From Erigeron canadensis (taxonomy: Eukaryota > Streptophyta > Magnoliopsida > Asterales > Asteraceae): a stretch of DNA of 64,000 nucleotides. Shown here piece after piece: positions 34,019-46,632 of this stretch. The notes under the pieces were generated by a model that was given only the letters and a program-made list of their open reading frames with translations, searched no databases and was not told the DNA's origin. Each line of letters starts with the position of its first letter. Position 1 is the first letter of the stretch. The stretch spans positions 48,656,213 through 48,720,212 of the forward strand of contig NC_057761.1 of NCBI RefSeq assembly GCF_010389155.1. Direction: 5' to 3'. The position numbers and the translations under genes were made by a program.

Positions 34019-34639
34019 GTTTAGTGTAAAGCCTGACCAGTGAGACTTGCCCAAGTTTTTTGTTTTTGAAGTGTTGTTTTGGTGAGGCGTTTTAGTTTTT
34101 GTTGCCTTTTGAATTTGGGTGGTTGTTTAAGAATTTGTGAATGCTGACTTCTTTTTTTCTTGAACAGCAAATTGGTTACTTTCATTGCAGAGTTCTTTTG
34201 TTTGTTTCGCATTTGATTCAATGCTAGGTTGTGTTTTGCGATCAGTGTTCAGGGCTTTTTCTTTTTGAAGTGTGGTTCTTTAGAATCTTTTACGGTGCTG
34301 CTTAGGCCTTTTACCTAAAATATCACTCTTGTTGTTTCAAGTTGTGATTAATAATCGGTTTGGCCCAGTCCATTTAGAATAGGTCTAATCTGTCTTATTC
34401 TATTTGGTATGTCATTGCCTAGTTTGTGTTATACTGTCATCAAATCGGTTGGTCAAATATTGATTGGGTACCTGGATACAGAAACAATTTAAATGAAGGG
34501 CACACATGAGACATGTGTATGACTAATCAAGAGCCTGTAGCGTACTATTTGTGATAGCGAGTTAAATATGATTACAAAGACATTGACGTGGTAGCAGATT
34601 GCTCAATGACCTGATCATATAGGTTTGTAAGAACTTGAA
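34019..34639. other. 3' flank of the WNK gene
   Basis: Non-coding and T-rich; probably contains the 3' UTR of the kinase gene. No element is recognised. Confidence 0.45.
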
Positions 34640-34930
34640 AACTCTGCCTGGCGTATCTTATTCAGTGGAGGACTCAGTTCATCTGAGCGTTCTATAATCG
34701 TTCACAATGGTTAAAGTTGCAAGTGGACCACAAAGGTCTCTAGAACCAGAAAGTTACAATTCAATCATTTATGTAGCCGGGTGATGGGATGAAGATGGTG
34801 AGAGATTTGTGTGATGATTAAAATGAAGAGCTTTGATGCAATTGATTCTTGGTATATTCAGTAAATTCCAGAAAGTAGAGAAGCGATACTTGAAAATGCA
34901 AAGAGAAACGGGATGCCAGATTTATATATT
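34640..34930 (+). pseudogene. Decayed copy of the WNK last exon
   Basis: Short colinear matches to 33690-34000: TCTATAATCGTTCACAATGG (TCTGTAATCATTCAAAATGG), AAAGGTCTCTAGAACCAGAA (AAAGGTTTCTGAACAAGAA), GATGCAATTGATTC (AATGCAATTGAAGC), and AATGCAAAGAGAAACGGG (GATGCAAAGAGGAGATGGG). Stops and indels are frequent. Confidence 0.6.
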
Positions 34931-36096
34931 TGGTGTGGAAACTAGCAAGGTTTTCCTCAAAATTCTCCGTTGACACTTTGTTTTGCTAGCCGCGGTTTGT
35001 TAACGTCTTGTTTGTTGCGTTATTCTTTCCTATTTAAACAGTTCTCTTAAAACTTGTGAATGCAGAGCTTGTGTGATTGATTCATCCGAAGCTCACTGAA
35101 CATCTTTCTTTGTGTATGTATCACGCGCGCCTTCTCATTTTCTGACAAACTTCCAAGCCATTCTCTGAGAAAGGGATCAGGAGCAAGAACCAAGACGACT
35201 TGTATGCAATACGAATACCCCATAAACTATGTCCGATCAATCCAACAACACTATCCTTGTTATTTTTTCCCCTTAATGTGCATCAATCTTTCTCCAAATG
35301 CTTTTAAATATCAACACATACAAAGACCATTCCTACTCTATGGTCCGATGTTCTTCCATTTCTATGATGGATAAACCAGATTAACTTATATGGTTAAGTT
35401 ATTTCTAAGAACCCCTTGCCTTTTTTGGTTGGGGCGGTTGATCACCATCTCCATTAAATACTTGATAAATCAATATGGTCAAGTTTATCTATTGTTTTTT
35501 ACAGAATACAAAAATGGGACTAGGAAGATAATGGTGAAAAAGCAATTTGGATTTGAGTTTGAATTTGACAAGACATGACAGCAACTCAAGGTCTTTTTCT
35601 GTAGTCATTGTAATCAATTGGTATTCTGGTTTCAAAAATGATACAGGAATCTGTTAATTTTGAGAGGACACGGAATGCTTCTGGCACCACGAAATTGAAA
35701 ACACTGTCAGATTTCTTTCTTTCTCAAAAGGTTTTGTTGTTAACGTTAATTCCACATTAGTAGAATGATAAATTTTTCCTCACATCCAAGCAATTACTTT
35801 GATCTAGAAGTTTCAACTTATTTTACAACTAAAATTTAAAAGTAATATGTGATCCAGACTTTGGCCAAAAACTAGCACTTCATTTTATTTGACAAAATTG
35901 AGCAAAGAAATCATTAAGGATAATCAAAGCAACATTACTTTGTAAAACATATATAGATATGGTCAGAAGTAATTAACGGTTACTGGTAAAAGTTGATTAA
36001 TATCATTCAATCAGCTGGTTCTAGCGAGGAAATAAAAGTTCATCTCTGAACAAAACTAATCTGAAGTTCATCTGATCGAGAATACGTACACATGAT
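34931..36096. other. Gene-free region
   Basis: No coding signal or element is recognised. Confidence 0.45.
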
Positions 36097-37009
36097 TCAC
36101 CACACCCTTATCAGCGATCCCTTATGCTTGTTTAAAATCTGCATCATTGCTTCACTATATGTAGCCTCCACTTTATTTGCATCAAAATCATCATCATTAT
36201 TATTGGTAATAATCCTATCAATGACGACATCACGGTTATCATCCTCCCTCATCGTCAAAATCAGAGTTACCCCCTTCATCACATAACCTGAAACAGGCAA
36301 TTCCAACAAAGGAACGTGACACCAACTATCGCAAATAGAAACTCCGGTATCAAACATCTCATGCAGATATTCATATGGATAATATGGCTTCTGCATCCTC
36401 CTCATCAGCTCAGTAAGTTTTTCACCACCAAGAGAAAGCGTCTCCCCTTTATCAGAATGCGTAACACAAACCTTTTCCAACAAATTTAATAACACCCAAG
36501 TCATAACTACGCAATCCAAATGACAACCACATGCGAATCCAAGTTTCTTAAAGCGATCATCGCCATTTCCTGTATATAACAAGAGTCCATTATTATCGTA
36601 AATTGAATCCGGAGACAGAAATACAAATGAATCGAATTTGTTGTTTTTTCTGTAGTTAACTTTCCACTTGAACAACAAAGTAGTAGAATAATTATCATCA
36701 AAACCTTTAACGCAGGAAGGAAGTTGGATGCATAGGTCCTGGAGTTTACTAAAACTATGCATAGACATACATGCAGAGAGAAAGGACTTGATTTTAAAAG
36801 GATCAATAATATCTTCATAACCGGGGGCCAAATTACAGTTGGGGAGGAGGAACTTAATATCAACGACGACCAGAACGGCTTCTTAAATTTCCGGCAGGAG
36901 AAGGAAACAGTGTCGACATTGTTACTTACAATCCTATTGAAACGCACAGGCTTTTCAAATCTTTGACTTTACTTAAAATTTCGACTAGGATTTCGTGAAG
37001 AAAAATCAT
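36097..37009 (-). pseudogene. AUF-like F-box protein, two frameshifts
   Basis: From an ATG at 37009 the minus strand reads MIFLHEILVEILSKVKDLKS then LCVS, a clear F-box, and then meets a stop. Homology continues in a second frame (RFNRIVSNNVDTVSFSCRKF) and then in a third from about 36880 to the stop at 36097 (PGYEDIIDPF, LFKWKVNYRK, SFVFLSPD, VPLLELPVSGYVMKGVTLIL). The C-terminal layout is that of the AUF1/AUF2-type F-box proteins, substrate adaptors of SCF ubiquitin ligases. The two shifts go in the same direction. Sequencing error cannot be excluded, but a similar broken copy nearby favours decay. Confidence 0.65.
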
Positions 37010-37119
37010 CAGTTGGATTCAAGATTATCTGATGATCCATGATAGATAGACGCATGATGCATCTTCAGATCGATCATTAATTAATTAGGGAACCCTTGGA
37101 TCAATTTGTTAAAGATATA

Positions 37120-37595
37120 TCTATCTATATATATAAATATTAAAACACTAGCTTTTTAAAACCCTCTTTAATTTAAAACTATTTTTAAAATTTGCCACCT
37201 AGGATTTTATCCTATGTGTCATCTCTATAATTTTCCACAATATTTATTTATATATATTGGTATGTAAAATATAAAATTATGAAATTAATAAAATTGATTT
37301 TGTTTCCTAAAAACCAACATTAGTTTCATATATAGATTACATAATTGTGTCGACACATCACACCATTGTCATATTTTTTTTTAAAAGTTAGTTTTTGATT
37401 TCATCTTCAAATTCTTTTCGACTTTTAATATGAAAAGTAATTAGGTTGTTAAATTTTATGTGCTTTATACATCATTATATGTCTCAAAAAATTTATATGC
37501 TTTAATGTGTTATAATATATTAGTTCATGTTCATTTTTATTCTTTTTACGTAGGTTATTTTAAATAGCTGCACATCGTGCGGGTAAAAAACCTAA
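37120..37595 (+). mobile_element. Complete small non-autonomous Helitron
   Basis: Starts TCTATCTATATATATAAATA then TTAAAACACTAGC after an A, and has TTTGCCACCTAGGATTTTATCC near its left end. It ends with a hairpin GCAC-ATC-GTGC (37570-37580) 11 bases before CTAA (37592-37595), followed by T. The 5'-TC, 3'-CTRR ends and A/T insertion site are all as known for Helitrons. No genes inside. Confidence 0.8.
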
Positions 37596-37666
37596 TATTC
37601 CTATATATATATATATATAGATATGGATGTGATGAATATGAATGGATACATCCCACTTTTTATATT

Positions 37667-38882
37667 GATACAAACATGTGAAAAGTGGCGAAACGTATCC
37701 CTATGATATCACACCTGTTGCAATTTTGGTCCAAAACTAACGTGTCGTTAGAATTCAGCCGTTAATGCCCCCATGTGCGTCTCACGTGCGGAGTAGTTGA
37801 GCTATTTACACCCTTTCATGACCATCCATATACATGCTAGAAACAACCCCCAAATTCACTTCAATCGAGATTTCTTCCCAAAACATTTCTCTCTTTGAAT
37901 AACTCTGACCGGCCACCACCTCTGCCGCCAAAGTAGTATTTGATTCTGCCACAGACCACCTCTACGCTGCTACATGAGCACTGGACCACCTCCTCTTTCT
38001 CCTTTCTTTTCTATATCATATAATATATATATATATACATATACAAATTAAAAGTGATATCAAATCAACAATCATAGTGATTCCAAATCTTTTTTATTTA
38101 TTTAATCATTACTTCAATCTAAACCCACCTTAGATCTGGGTTTTCGTTGTACCAGAGGGATGTGGCAAATGGTGGTGACGATCGGTGGTGGTTTCCCAGA
38201 GTTGTAACAGTAAAAAAAAACCAAAAAAGGGAGATGAGACGGATGCCCCTTTATCTGACAGAGGAGTGATGCTTACATCGAATATGGTAGGTACCCATTT
38301 GTGTGGTGAGAGACCGCTGGATATCGGAAATAATCACAGTGGCCGAAAAATGCGAAAATTCACTTGATAAAGTCTTTTGCATAATCACCGATCACGACTG
38401 TCAGAAAAGATATATAGATTTGGTAATTTTCACACAAAAAGATTAGATAATTTTTTTTTCTATTTACTTGGATATCCTTTTTGGGTGAAAGTAATTGCTT
38501 GTAATAATGTATGTGTTGTTTTTGGATTTGATTGTGAAAGTAATTGGCTGTAATCATCGATGTGTTCTGTTTGGTTATGGATAAAGACATAATTTATGTA
38601 TATATATATATATATACACATTTGCGATGGAAAAACCCGATTGAAGTGAATTTTGGGGTGGTTACTGGTATATATATGGGTGGGTGGGTGTAAATGACTC
38701 AATTACCCCGCACGTGAGACGCACATGAGGGCATTAACAGCTGAATTTTAACGGCACGTTACTTTTGGACCAACATTGCAACAGATGTGATATCATAGGG
38801 ATACGTTTCGTCACTTTTCACATGTTTGTATCAAAGTTGCAAATGGTGTGATAATACAGGGACCAAAAATGCAATTAGTTCA
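37667..38882. mobile_element. Long-TIR Mutator-like element, left end truncated
   Basis: 37667-37868 (GATACAAACATGTGAAAAGTG, GCCGTTAATGCCCCCATG, GTGCGTCTCACGTGCGG, ATTCACTTCAATCG) is the inverse of 38638-38835. About 47 further bases at the right end (to GGGACCAAAAATGCAATTAG) have no partner on the left, where AT-rich sequence after the Helitron begins. The interior has (AT)n and a CCACC-rich stretch. Open frames inside are unsupported. Confidence 0.65.
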
Positions 38883-39023
38883 AATATATATATATATATA
38901 TTTAGTAACTTTTTTGAGAAGATTTCTCAGCAAGAAAAAAATAAAATTTGAAGTTAAAGTGAATATAGACAAACTAGGTATATATACATGGCCGGCCATC
39001 GATCGATCCTCTACTCAACATGA

Positions 39024-39850
39024 TCACCGGGCCTCTGCAACATCTCGATCTTTGATAGCTTCATTATATATTTTCTTCTCTTCATCATCTTCTTCCGGTA
39101 CTTGATTACCGTACTCGTCTTCTTCATCCAGCCTTAATTTCATGAAACCATCATCATCATCAATCACTCCTTCCAAAATCAATGTTACTCGTCGTATATT
39201 TTCTCCTTCCAAAAGCAAAGTCAACATACTCAAAATTAAACCACCCCTCCGCCACATCTCTTTGATAGCTTCGTTATGTATTTTCTCCTCTTCATCTTCC
39301 ACACGATCATAATCATACTCGTCGTGTCCATACAAAACCATAGTTACCCGGCCCTTTCATGACATATATACCCAGAAACCGGCAGTTTTAACGACTGGGC
39401 ATGACAATACACAGCATGGTCTTCTACAATATCCCTCCCGACATCATCTTCACGTTCCAAATTATTTCTCCTCAACTGGGGAATATTAAATTTCGGCAGT
39501 AATTCTACCCCTGTTAGCCGAGTCGTTAATCAATACCAACTGCAGCAACGGATTGTATGTACTTATCATCTTTAAGGTGCCTCCACACCACCTCAAATTA
39601 AGTAATCAACCGAGGATTCCAATAGATTCTTCCCAAGCTCGCATTTATCTTCTGTTTGTGATAAACGATCGTAATAGTCTTCCACCCCATCATCATTTTC
39701 ATGATGAGAATCGGATCCTTCATTCAGATCATCGGGCGACAGAAAGACAAACGAGTTGTATCTACTACCAAATGTCCTCTTCCACTTGTACTCATACCGC
39801 CCATCAAAATCAGGTGGAAGTACGATACGCAGAACCTTCAACGAAGTAAA
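39024..39850 (-). pseudogene. Second AUF-like F-box relic
   Basis: On the minus strand 39841-39593 reads LKVLRIVLPPDFDG, YEYKWKRTFGSRYNSFVFLS then PDD, matching the middle of the copy at 36097-37009. Further on, LPVSGY and, after a frameshift, VMKG (about 39385-39345) match its LPVSGYVMKG. 39341-39024 is an acidic stretch with two similar EEDEEEKI(H/Y)NEAIK units, hinting at an internal duplication. The F-box itself is missing and frames are broken. Confidence 0.6.
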
Positions 39851-40607
39851 CTTCCGGAGGGACTTCCATCATCGCTTACTTAAAGTTATGATGACTTAGA
39901 TAGTTATCAGGATCAGACTATGGTATCTGCTTTCAAATCTACTACTTTCTTTATGATGTGGGTTACAATATCAAAAGGTAAATAAGTAATAATGTTCCGA
40001 GGCCAACGATGATGATGGTGATTCCTCCTTCATCTTCTCCATTTTCAGATTTGATCTTAATTAATACTTCAACAAGGAAAAAAGAAAAAGCTAGTGAGGG
40101 TAAATAAATTTATATAACTGGCTCGATTTCCTATTTTATATTTATAGAGATAAAGAACGAACATATAGAATCGTATATGTACGTTTCAGTAATTGTGGAT
40201 TGGGGTAAATTAAGAATGAGTACGAAATTTAAGCTAATTATCATGATCCCCCGAATCAGAAGGAAACAATGTACGTAGGAAATAAAATTTCAATCTTTAT
40301 AAACTAGCCAAAGATACATGTGTTACAGTCTTACAGACCGATTTGTGAAAAACTTGAATACTAAAATTAAAATACAAGTGGTCACCATTCTGCTTGTCAA
40401 ATAATTTATTTCAGGTCAATAAATTTAGTCTAAAATTAATCTGCATGATACATGGATGTAAAGATAAATATATATGACATATCGGAAGGACGACATTCTA
40501 AACACGGAATCAGTCATCATTCATTAAGGGATAGATGGAAGACCTGATTTCACAAAACAAAATAAAAATAAAATCCTATACCACAAAACTAAACTCGGCT
40601 GTTTCTC
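39851..40607. other. Gene-free region
   Basis: Flank of the F-box relic and the 3' side of the PUX10-like gene. Nothing else is recognised. Confidence 0.45.
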
Positions 40608-43600
40608 TCATGATTTCATCTCCACAAAAAGACTGGCTTGAGGATGTAGTCCAACTTCTTTTAGCGTCAAAGAGAGTTTGTCTTGACCATAGAGTACACG
40701 AGGGAAATTGGTGACAAGAGTGTAACTTTCCATTTCTAAGCATCCTGATGAATCAACAAAGTCATATAAAGATTGTATTGTTGAGCTACAATGGAACCTT
40801 CTTCCTTTTCGTTCTCCATTTGGCAACCTCACCAATACCTACACCATCCAACAATAAGAAATCACATGTAAAAACACCAAGTCGAATACCCTATTACTAC
40901 TGAAACTGGTTGGTTCATGTAATGTTTTATTTCTAAATAGTCAAGTGGGTAAAAAGAGGGAGAGGTGACACTTGCACCACCTATGTAGTCCACACATCAT
41001 TATCTCAGATGTTGTACATGTATTATTTGGATAATTTAGGTGGTGCAAGTATCAACTCCCACAAAAGATAGCTAAAAAGGGAAGGTCGAATGAGTGTATG
41101 CAGATGTTATCTATATCTATACCCTCCCCTTTTTAACTCTCTACCTTTAAAATACCCAAAATACCCTTAAATTTCAACACATTCCTAACTCATACACCAA
41201 ATCTACCGAATATATCCCTAAAATCTTTTACACTCATATTTATCAAAACTATCAATCTCCTTTATTAATTAATTTAAATATTTCCACCTAATATCTCTAT
41301 AATATTCTTAATAAAGTTATTTACAAAAGATACATTCCTTAACCATAAAATAACTACATTACCATTTACGTCAATTACTTTTAAATTAATAACCACATTA
41401 TTACCACCACCGCCACTAGCACCACCCGTTACCGCCACCGCCGGCGCATTGCGCGGGTACCCATCTTGTAAAACAAAATTCATGTTCCAACTGTCATTAT
41501 TTTCTGATGGTTTTAGTTCCAACATACCTTAACAATTTTAGAAGGGAAGACTCGTTCTTATGTACAAAGTAAGAAAAGAGGGAGATATGAACCCAACTTT
41601 TTTTTCCAGAAGGCAAATATAAACAGAATTTACTACAAAATGACTTTAACAGCTTTAAAGACTGTTAATCACCAAGGAGTCTTTTTGTTAAGCTATTGCT
41701 GTCTGTTCTTGGTTTTTGAAAGCATAATGAGTTGTATTTGGGTTGTGTTGTATCTCAAACCGGGAAGCGGAAGCCAAAACTTAGCCAAACTGGATCAGAT
41801 AGGTTACACCAATGTTTATGGCTTTAAAGAGGAACAGATCAACGGGGTTGAATGTTGACAATGTCTATGTTAAGGAATACAGTTCCACTCAAAGACAAAT
41901 TCTCAAACTCAGTGAAGCTGCTACCATTCATCAGAGTTGTATACTTCTCATGAGAAGATACAGACATACTACTAGTAATCTGAAATACAATTCTTAGAAC
42001 CTAGCATGCACATTTATTAGTATGAAAGGAAGCACAGTCAATATGTATGAGATACCTGAGTAACATCAGGACCCTTTTCGGGTTCTGGGCCCAAAGACAA
42101 GGATTTTTCCTCTCGCAGTTTGGTTAATGTGGCTTCTCTTTCAGCAGCTTCATGGGCTGCTCTTTCACGAGCCTCCTCTTCTTCCTTCTTTTTCCTCTCT
42201 GCTTCAGCAGCTTCTCTTTCCAGTCTTTCTTCCTCTTCCTTCCTCTGGCGTTCCCTTGCCTGGTTTGAAATGAACAAGTTAGGCAACTAAAGTATATACC
42301 ATTAAACTTAGTAGTGGTAGGTTAAAAATTAGAGATAGCAAGATAGGAAGGTTGGGTAACTGATCAAAACAATTTTCGAGTCAAACACTCTGTCCTGATA
42401 CTATGGTTACACAATATATATACTTTTCAATAATAACATTCAAAATACACTTTAGTTACCGTTTTCCCTCACCAGTTTCATAACTGTACACGTCAAACCT
42501 ACCAAAACTGCCACCTCTAATCTAAATATTCATAAATCGGGTCCTTGTAATTAAATAAAAATTCAACTGAAGTAAATCAGCACGTACTTGATCAGCTTCG
42601 AGTGCAGCTTGATATGCTGCATCTTGCTCCTCCCTCAATCGCATGTTGTTTATACGTTCCTCAGCATCAAGTCTGGCTGTTACAAGGACCGGGCCACTTT
42701 CTTCAAGAACCCTCTGCAATATTGTAAGCATTTCTTCTGGTGATTTAGGTCCTTCCACCTATGACAGATACAAAAAATGATATACGCTGCTACCTCACAA
42801 AACTTCATAAAAACATTCTCAGGGTTTAAAATTGATTCAGTGTTTGACTAGGTCCACACATAACATGCATACAAAGTAAGAACTAAGAATATGTCTACCT
42901 ATCATTAATCAAGAGATTTAATCTGATGGAATCTAGATTATTGAATTACAATACAAGCTGACAAAATAGACAATCTAAGAATCTAAAAGTTTTGTCTTAT
43001 GAATGGTATACACAAGCTAGTCAAGTAGTCAACACACAATACAAGCAGATATCCACATTACACCTTTATCCACTTGGGGTTGTCTGGATGTGTGATATGA
43101 AAACGCTTACATGATATTGAATAATATATTGCCGTTCAAAAAACATGACATTGAATAATAAGAACAAAATAATCAACTGCTATAAAACAGGTTTCTAATA
43201 TGGGGACACTTTACATATATCCCCAACTTAAATTGCATACATCACCAAAGCATGCTTCAAGCCTTCAAAGAGTATTGTATTAGTGCACCAAACTCACACT
43301 TTTAGAGAAAAATGTACTCACGCAACTAAGGTTGGGGATTAACGAAATCCTCCCTTATATATTGTTCTGGTTTCAGTTTGAAGTCATAATCAATTGTTTC
43401 AGTATTAGACAAATTCTGATTATTTAGGTGAAGAACAGGTTAAATACTAAAATGACCAAAAATGACATAATTGTTTTATAATGAGAAAAGTCTTGTACAA
43501 TGGAAGTGAAATGCCTCCAAATTAAGTTAAAAATAAAGGTACACAGTAACACAGATAATATTATTTTACCCTTTCATAAGTAAGTCTGTTGCTATGTAGG

Positions 43601-45201
43601 AAACAAATAACCAGAAGCAGATTTCACTTTATATAAACATTATATACTGATTTGGTTCAGATTCAAAGAGAAATCCAAAACCACCATGGGGTCTGATGTA
43701 CCTAGTAGTACTCATAAGTTATAAACAATATCGATATTGCCTCAACAATGCAGTAAATCACATTAACTTTTACACCAAAAGCCCATGCCAAAGGTTTTTA
43801 AAGATAAAAACTTGGGTGAACACCTATGATGATGTTCTAACCAGAAAACAACTTCCATGTACAAAAAAAGTGAAAAACTACTGTACAAGTGCATCGTTAT
43901 GAGCGATCCCAGGTTTCCAGCAAAAAGTTAACGTCAAACCTATTTCATAACATCGATGACCATTAAAATTATTACTACCAGCCATCACATCTTAGAGCTT
44001 CGTTACTCAAAGCTGTTTCTATCACTATATGAGTGCAACCTCAAATAAGTATAACTACCATTTTAAGCAAAAATAAGACATGTACAATCAAAGGGCCTTT
44101 GGTCAACAACTCTGCATGATGACCCGTCAACCAAGAGGTTGTGGGTTCTAGGTCGGTGGGTGGACAAATTGTACATGTGTGGATGTATTTACATATTCAT
44201 CTTTCTGTAAATAACATATGTAGAGCAGCAGTTCCTACATCTAGAAAACCAAGAAACATGATAAAATTTTGCCTAAATGTTTTTCAATAACTCCTAATCT
44301 GATAAAACATGGTAAAATTTAATCTCTAAACCCACTAAGCAACTCAAACTGGTCAGTCTATCATGTCAGCTAAGTGTGCACCCGTAAATGTAATATATAA
44401 ATATATATATATACACACACAAATATATACCTGCTGGAGCAAAGCAATTCTTTGATTAGTAGCAGCCATAACAACGGCACAAAACGGAAATCTAGAAGCT
44501 TTCAAACTATTACTCATCTTAAACCCTTCACTGGACCTGATACTCCCACCCCAAGCAACAAAATTCTCATCAACAAAGTCACACAAAACATCATCACACA
44601 AACTCCCTTCACAAAACACAGGCGTATCCGGATGATCAGGCGAATGCAAGTACACAAACAGCAACTTAAATTCCCTTCTCGACCGCTGTAACGCGTCCAT
44701 AAACCCTTCATTCACAAAACTCGGATGCCTCTCCCCATACTCACTCTCAAACTCATTCACAAACTCCATCGCCTCCGCCGCGGCCGACGACACCGAAACC
44801 AACGGCGACGACGTCGACGCTCCGTTAGAGTTAGTTAATCCAATCATACTTAACGAATACGATAACACACCGCCAACTATCCATAAACCTAGACCTACGG
44901 CACCGGAAACTAACCCTAGGCTAGCGGAAACAATAGAAATAGGTAAAGTAATGAGTTTCCAAGCTAAACCTGGTGGAGCGGCACCGTCGGTGGTGATTAA
45001 ACCTGATTGCTGATCGAAAGTATCGATGGCGGTGGTTTGGGCGGTGGGAATGTAATCGGAATCTGAAGAAGTAGAAGTAATGGTTGAAATAGCTTCATCA
45101 AGATTCCAGTTATGAGCGGAGAGGATTTCGGTGCATAAATCGGTGTCTTCCAGACCAGTTATTGCTTGGAATTGAGATAACTTATCGGTTGTGGAGCTCA
45201 T
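40608..45201 (-). CDS. PUX10: PUX10-like UBX-domain protein (UBXD8/FAF2 type)
   Basis: Four exons (45201-44431, 42758-42588, 42259-42056, 40838-40608) encode 458 residues. In order: a UBA domain (~5-45, FQAITGLEDTDLCTEIL), a long hydrophobic hairpin (~80-118, LAWKLITLPISIVSASLGLV), a UAS thioredoxin-like domain (FKLLFVYLHSPDHPDTPVFC, ENFVAWGGSIRSSEGFKMSN), a highly charged coiled coil rich in Glu/Lys/Arg/Ala, and a UBX domain from ~383 with the p97-binding FPR turn (427-429). In Arabidopsis PUX10 sits on lipid droplets through the hairpin and recruits the CDC48 ATPase to extract oleosins for degradation. The sequence fits that protein closely over its whole length. The start is the first ATG, and the frame is intact. 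Confidence 0.94.
41110..41466 (+). mobile_element. Helitron-like element, copy B, in PUX10 intron 3
   Basis: Starts TCTATATCTATACCCTCCCC after an A and ends with CCGCCGGCGCATTGCGCGGG then TACCCATCT; GCGCATTGCGC (41444-41454) is a hairpin. It shares block order and a CCACCGCCAC tail with copy A at 505-920. The 3' end is not a perfect CTRR. Confidence 0.5.
44090..44215 (+). repeat. SINE-like stretch in PUX10 intron 1
   Basis: TTGGTCAACAACTCTGCATG then CAACCAAGAGGTTGTGGGTTC looks like A- and B-box remnants of a tRNA-derived SINE. Weak. Confidence 0.3.
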
Positions 45202-46632
45202 GTTTTCTCTATATATATGTATATATCTGTATGTATCTATCTATTCGATTGATTGATTGATTGATTAAAATTGTTAGGGTTTGAGGGAAGTGAAGTTATG
45301 GGGAAAAAAGGGGATAGATATGTGTGAATGTTTCAATGGAAAACTACCTGTTCTCGCCCCAAGCCGACGGGGTTTTTGATACGGATATTTCTATCTATCT
45401 ATTATTATCTAGATATAAAATAGATTGTAGGGGAAATAAAACAACTACTGTATTATATAAATAGTTTTTCGTTATAATAAGCCGGAAATTGTAATATTAA
45501 TATGTATAAAAAATCAGTATTTAAAATTACCATTTTAACCTTAATAAACATTAATTTTTAGTTTCTAGTACCTAAAGCATTTGTAATGACATTGCTACCA
45601 CACCAAGACGGTAGTGACACATCATCACCACACCATTACCACACTATAACCACACCACTTTAATAACATAACCTCTAAAGTTATATCTTACAATACCCCA
45701 ATAACCAATAAAAAATACATATATAAAAATTAAAAAAACACCTATATCAAATCACACCATATATATCCCAAGGTGGATACAGCCACCTTGTTCACCCCAC
45801 CGCCACACCATCCACCTAATGATTAACACTATCACATGGCCTTCCACCTTGTCTACACAACCATCATTATACACCCTCGAAGTTAGAAAGTTAAACGGTT
45901 GTCATTTGTCTACTAAAACATTAGTACTAGATTTTTGATGTTTTTAATATGAGTCGTTAATTCAAATTTTGTAAGTTACGTCTTTCAAAAGTAGTGGAGA
46001 ACTGGAATCGCTGAGTTTGACAAAACAGTGGCGAAACACATGTCAACTTTGTCAAGATGAGAAAACTAAAGCCCCTAAACTTATATATTTGGGATGACAT
46101 AGATACCATATAATGTATCGAAACCTTCTTCGATTTGGATGAGAAGTCTTTGACTTTGGGAGTGTTTGAGACTTTGAGCGGTCTTACTTTTCCTTAATCT
46201 TATATAGTCCACCTTCTGTATCAAAAGAAACTTTCATCATGAATTTTTACATAATTTTATAGATTCAGTGTGAATAAGATATTAAATGAAATAATATCAA
46301 CTTTCCTTGCCTTCTCCAAATGGTGTACGTAACCAAATTTTTTGCTTTATAAACTACTAATCAAAAAAACAATGTATACAAGGATGCATATATATGGAAT
46401 AAATCAAGAACTAATGTACAAAAAGAAATTACCTTAGAACACAAGTGAAAGTAGTGTGCATTTCCCCTAGATGATATACACATTCACAATATCAACCACT
46501 AAACCAACAACAAAAAATCCAATCCCGTCAAAGATGGGATATATGGGAGGTAACATTTAGTCGGTCATACGAACCCGCTAAACCTCACAGATCCTTGAGT
46601 TTATTTATATATAAAAAAAAAGTTAACGTATT
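45202..46632. other. Gene-free region between PUX10 and ALMT
   Basis: Contains the PUX10 promoter side, a CACACCA-rich stretch (45595-45660) of likely transposon origin, and the 3' flank of the ALMT gene. No supported gene. Confidence 0.45.

Noticed and set aside
36879..36943. Short intron in the F-box gene starting at GTAAGTAAC
   Set aside because: The donor looks good, but the interval would be too short for a plant intron, splicing does not restore the frame, and the skipped part still codes homologous protein (SFSCRKF).
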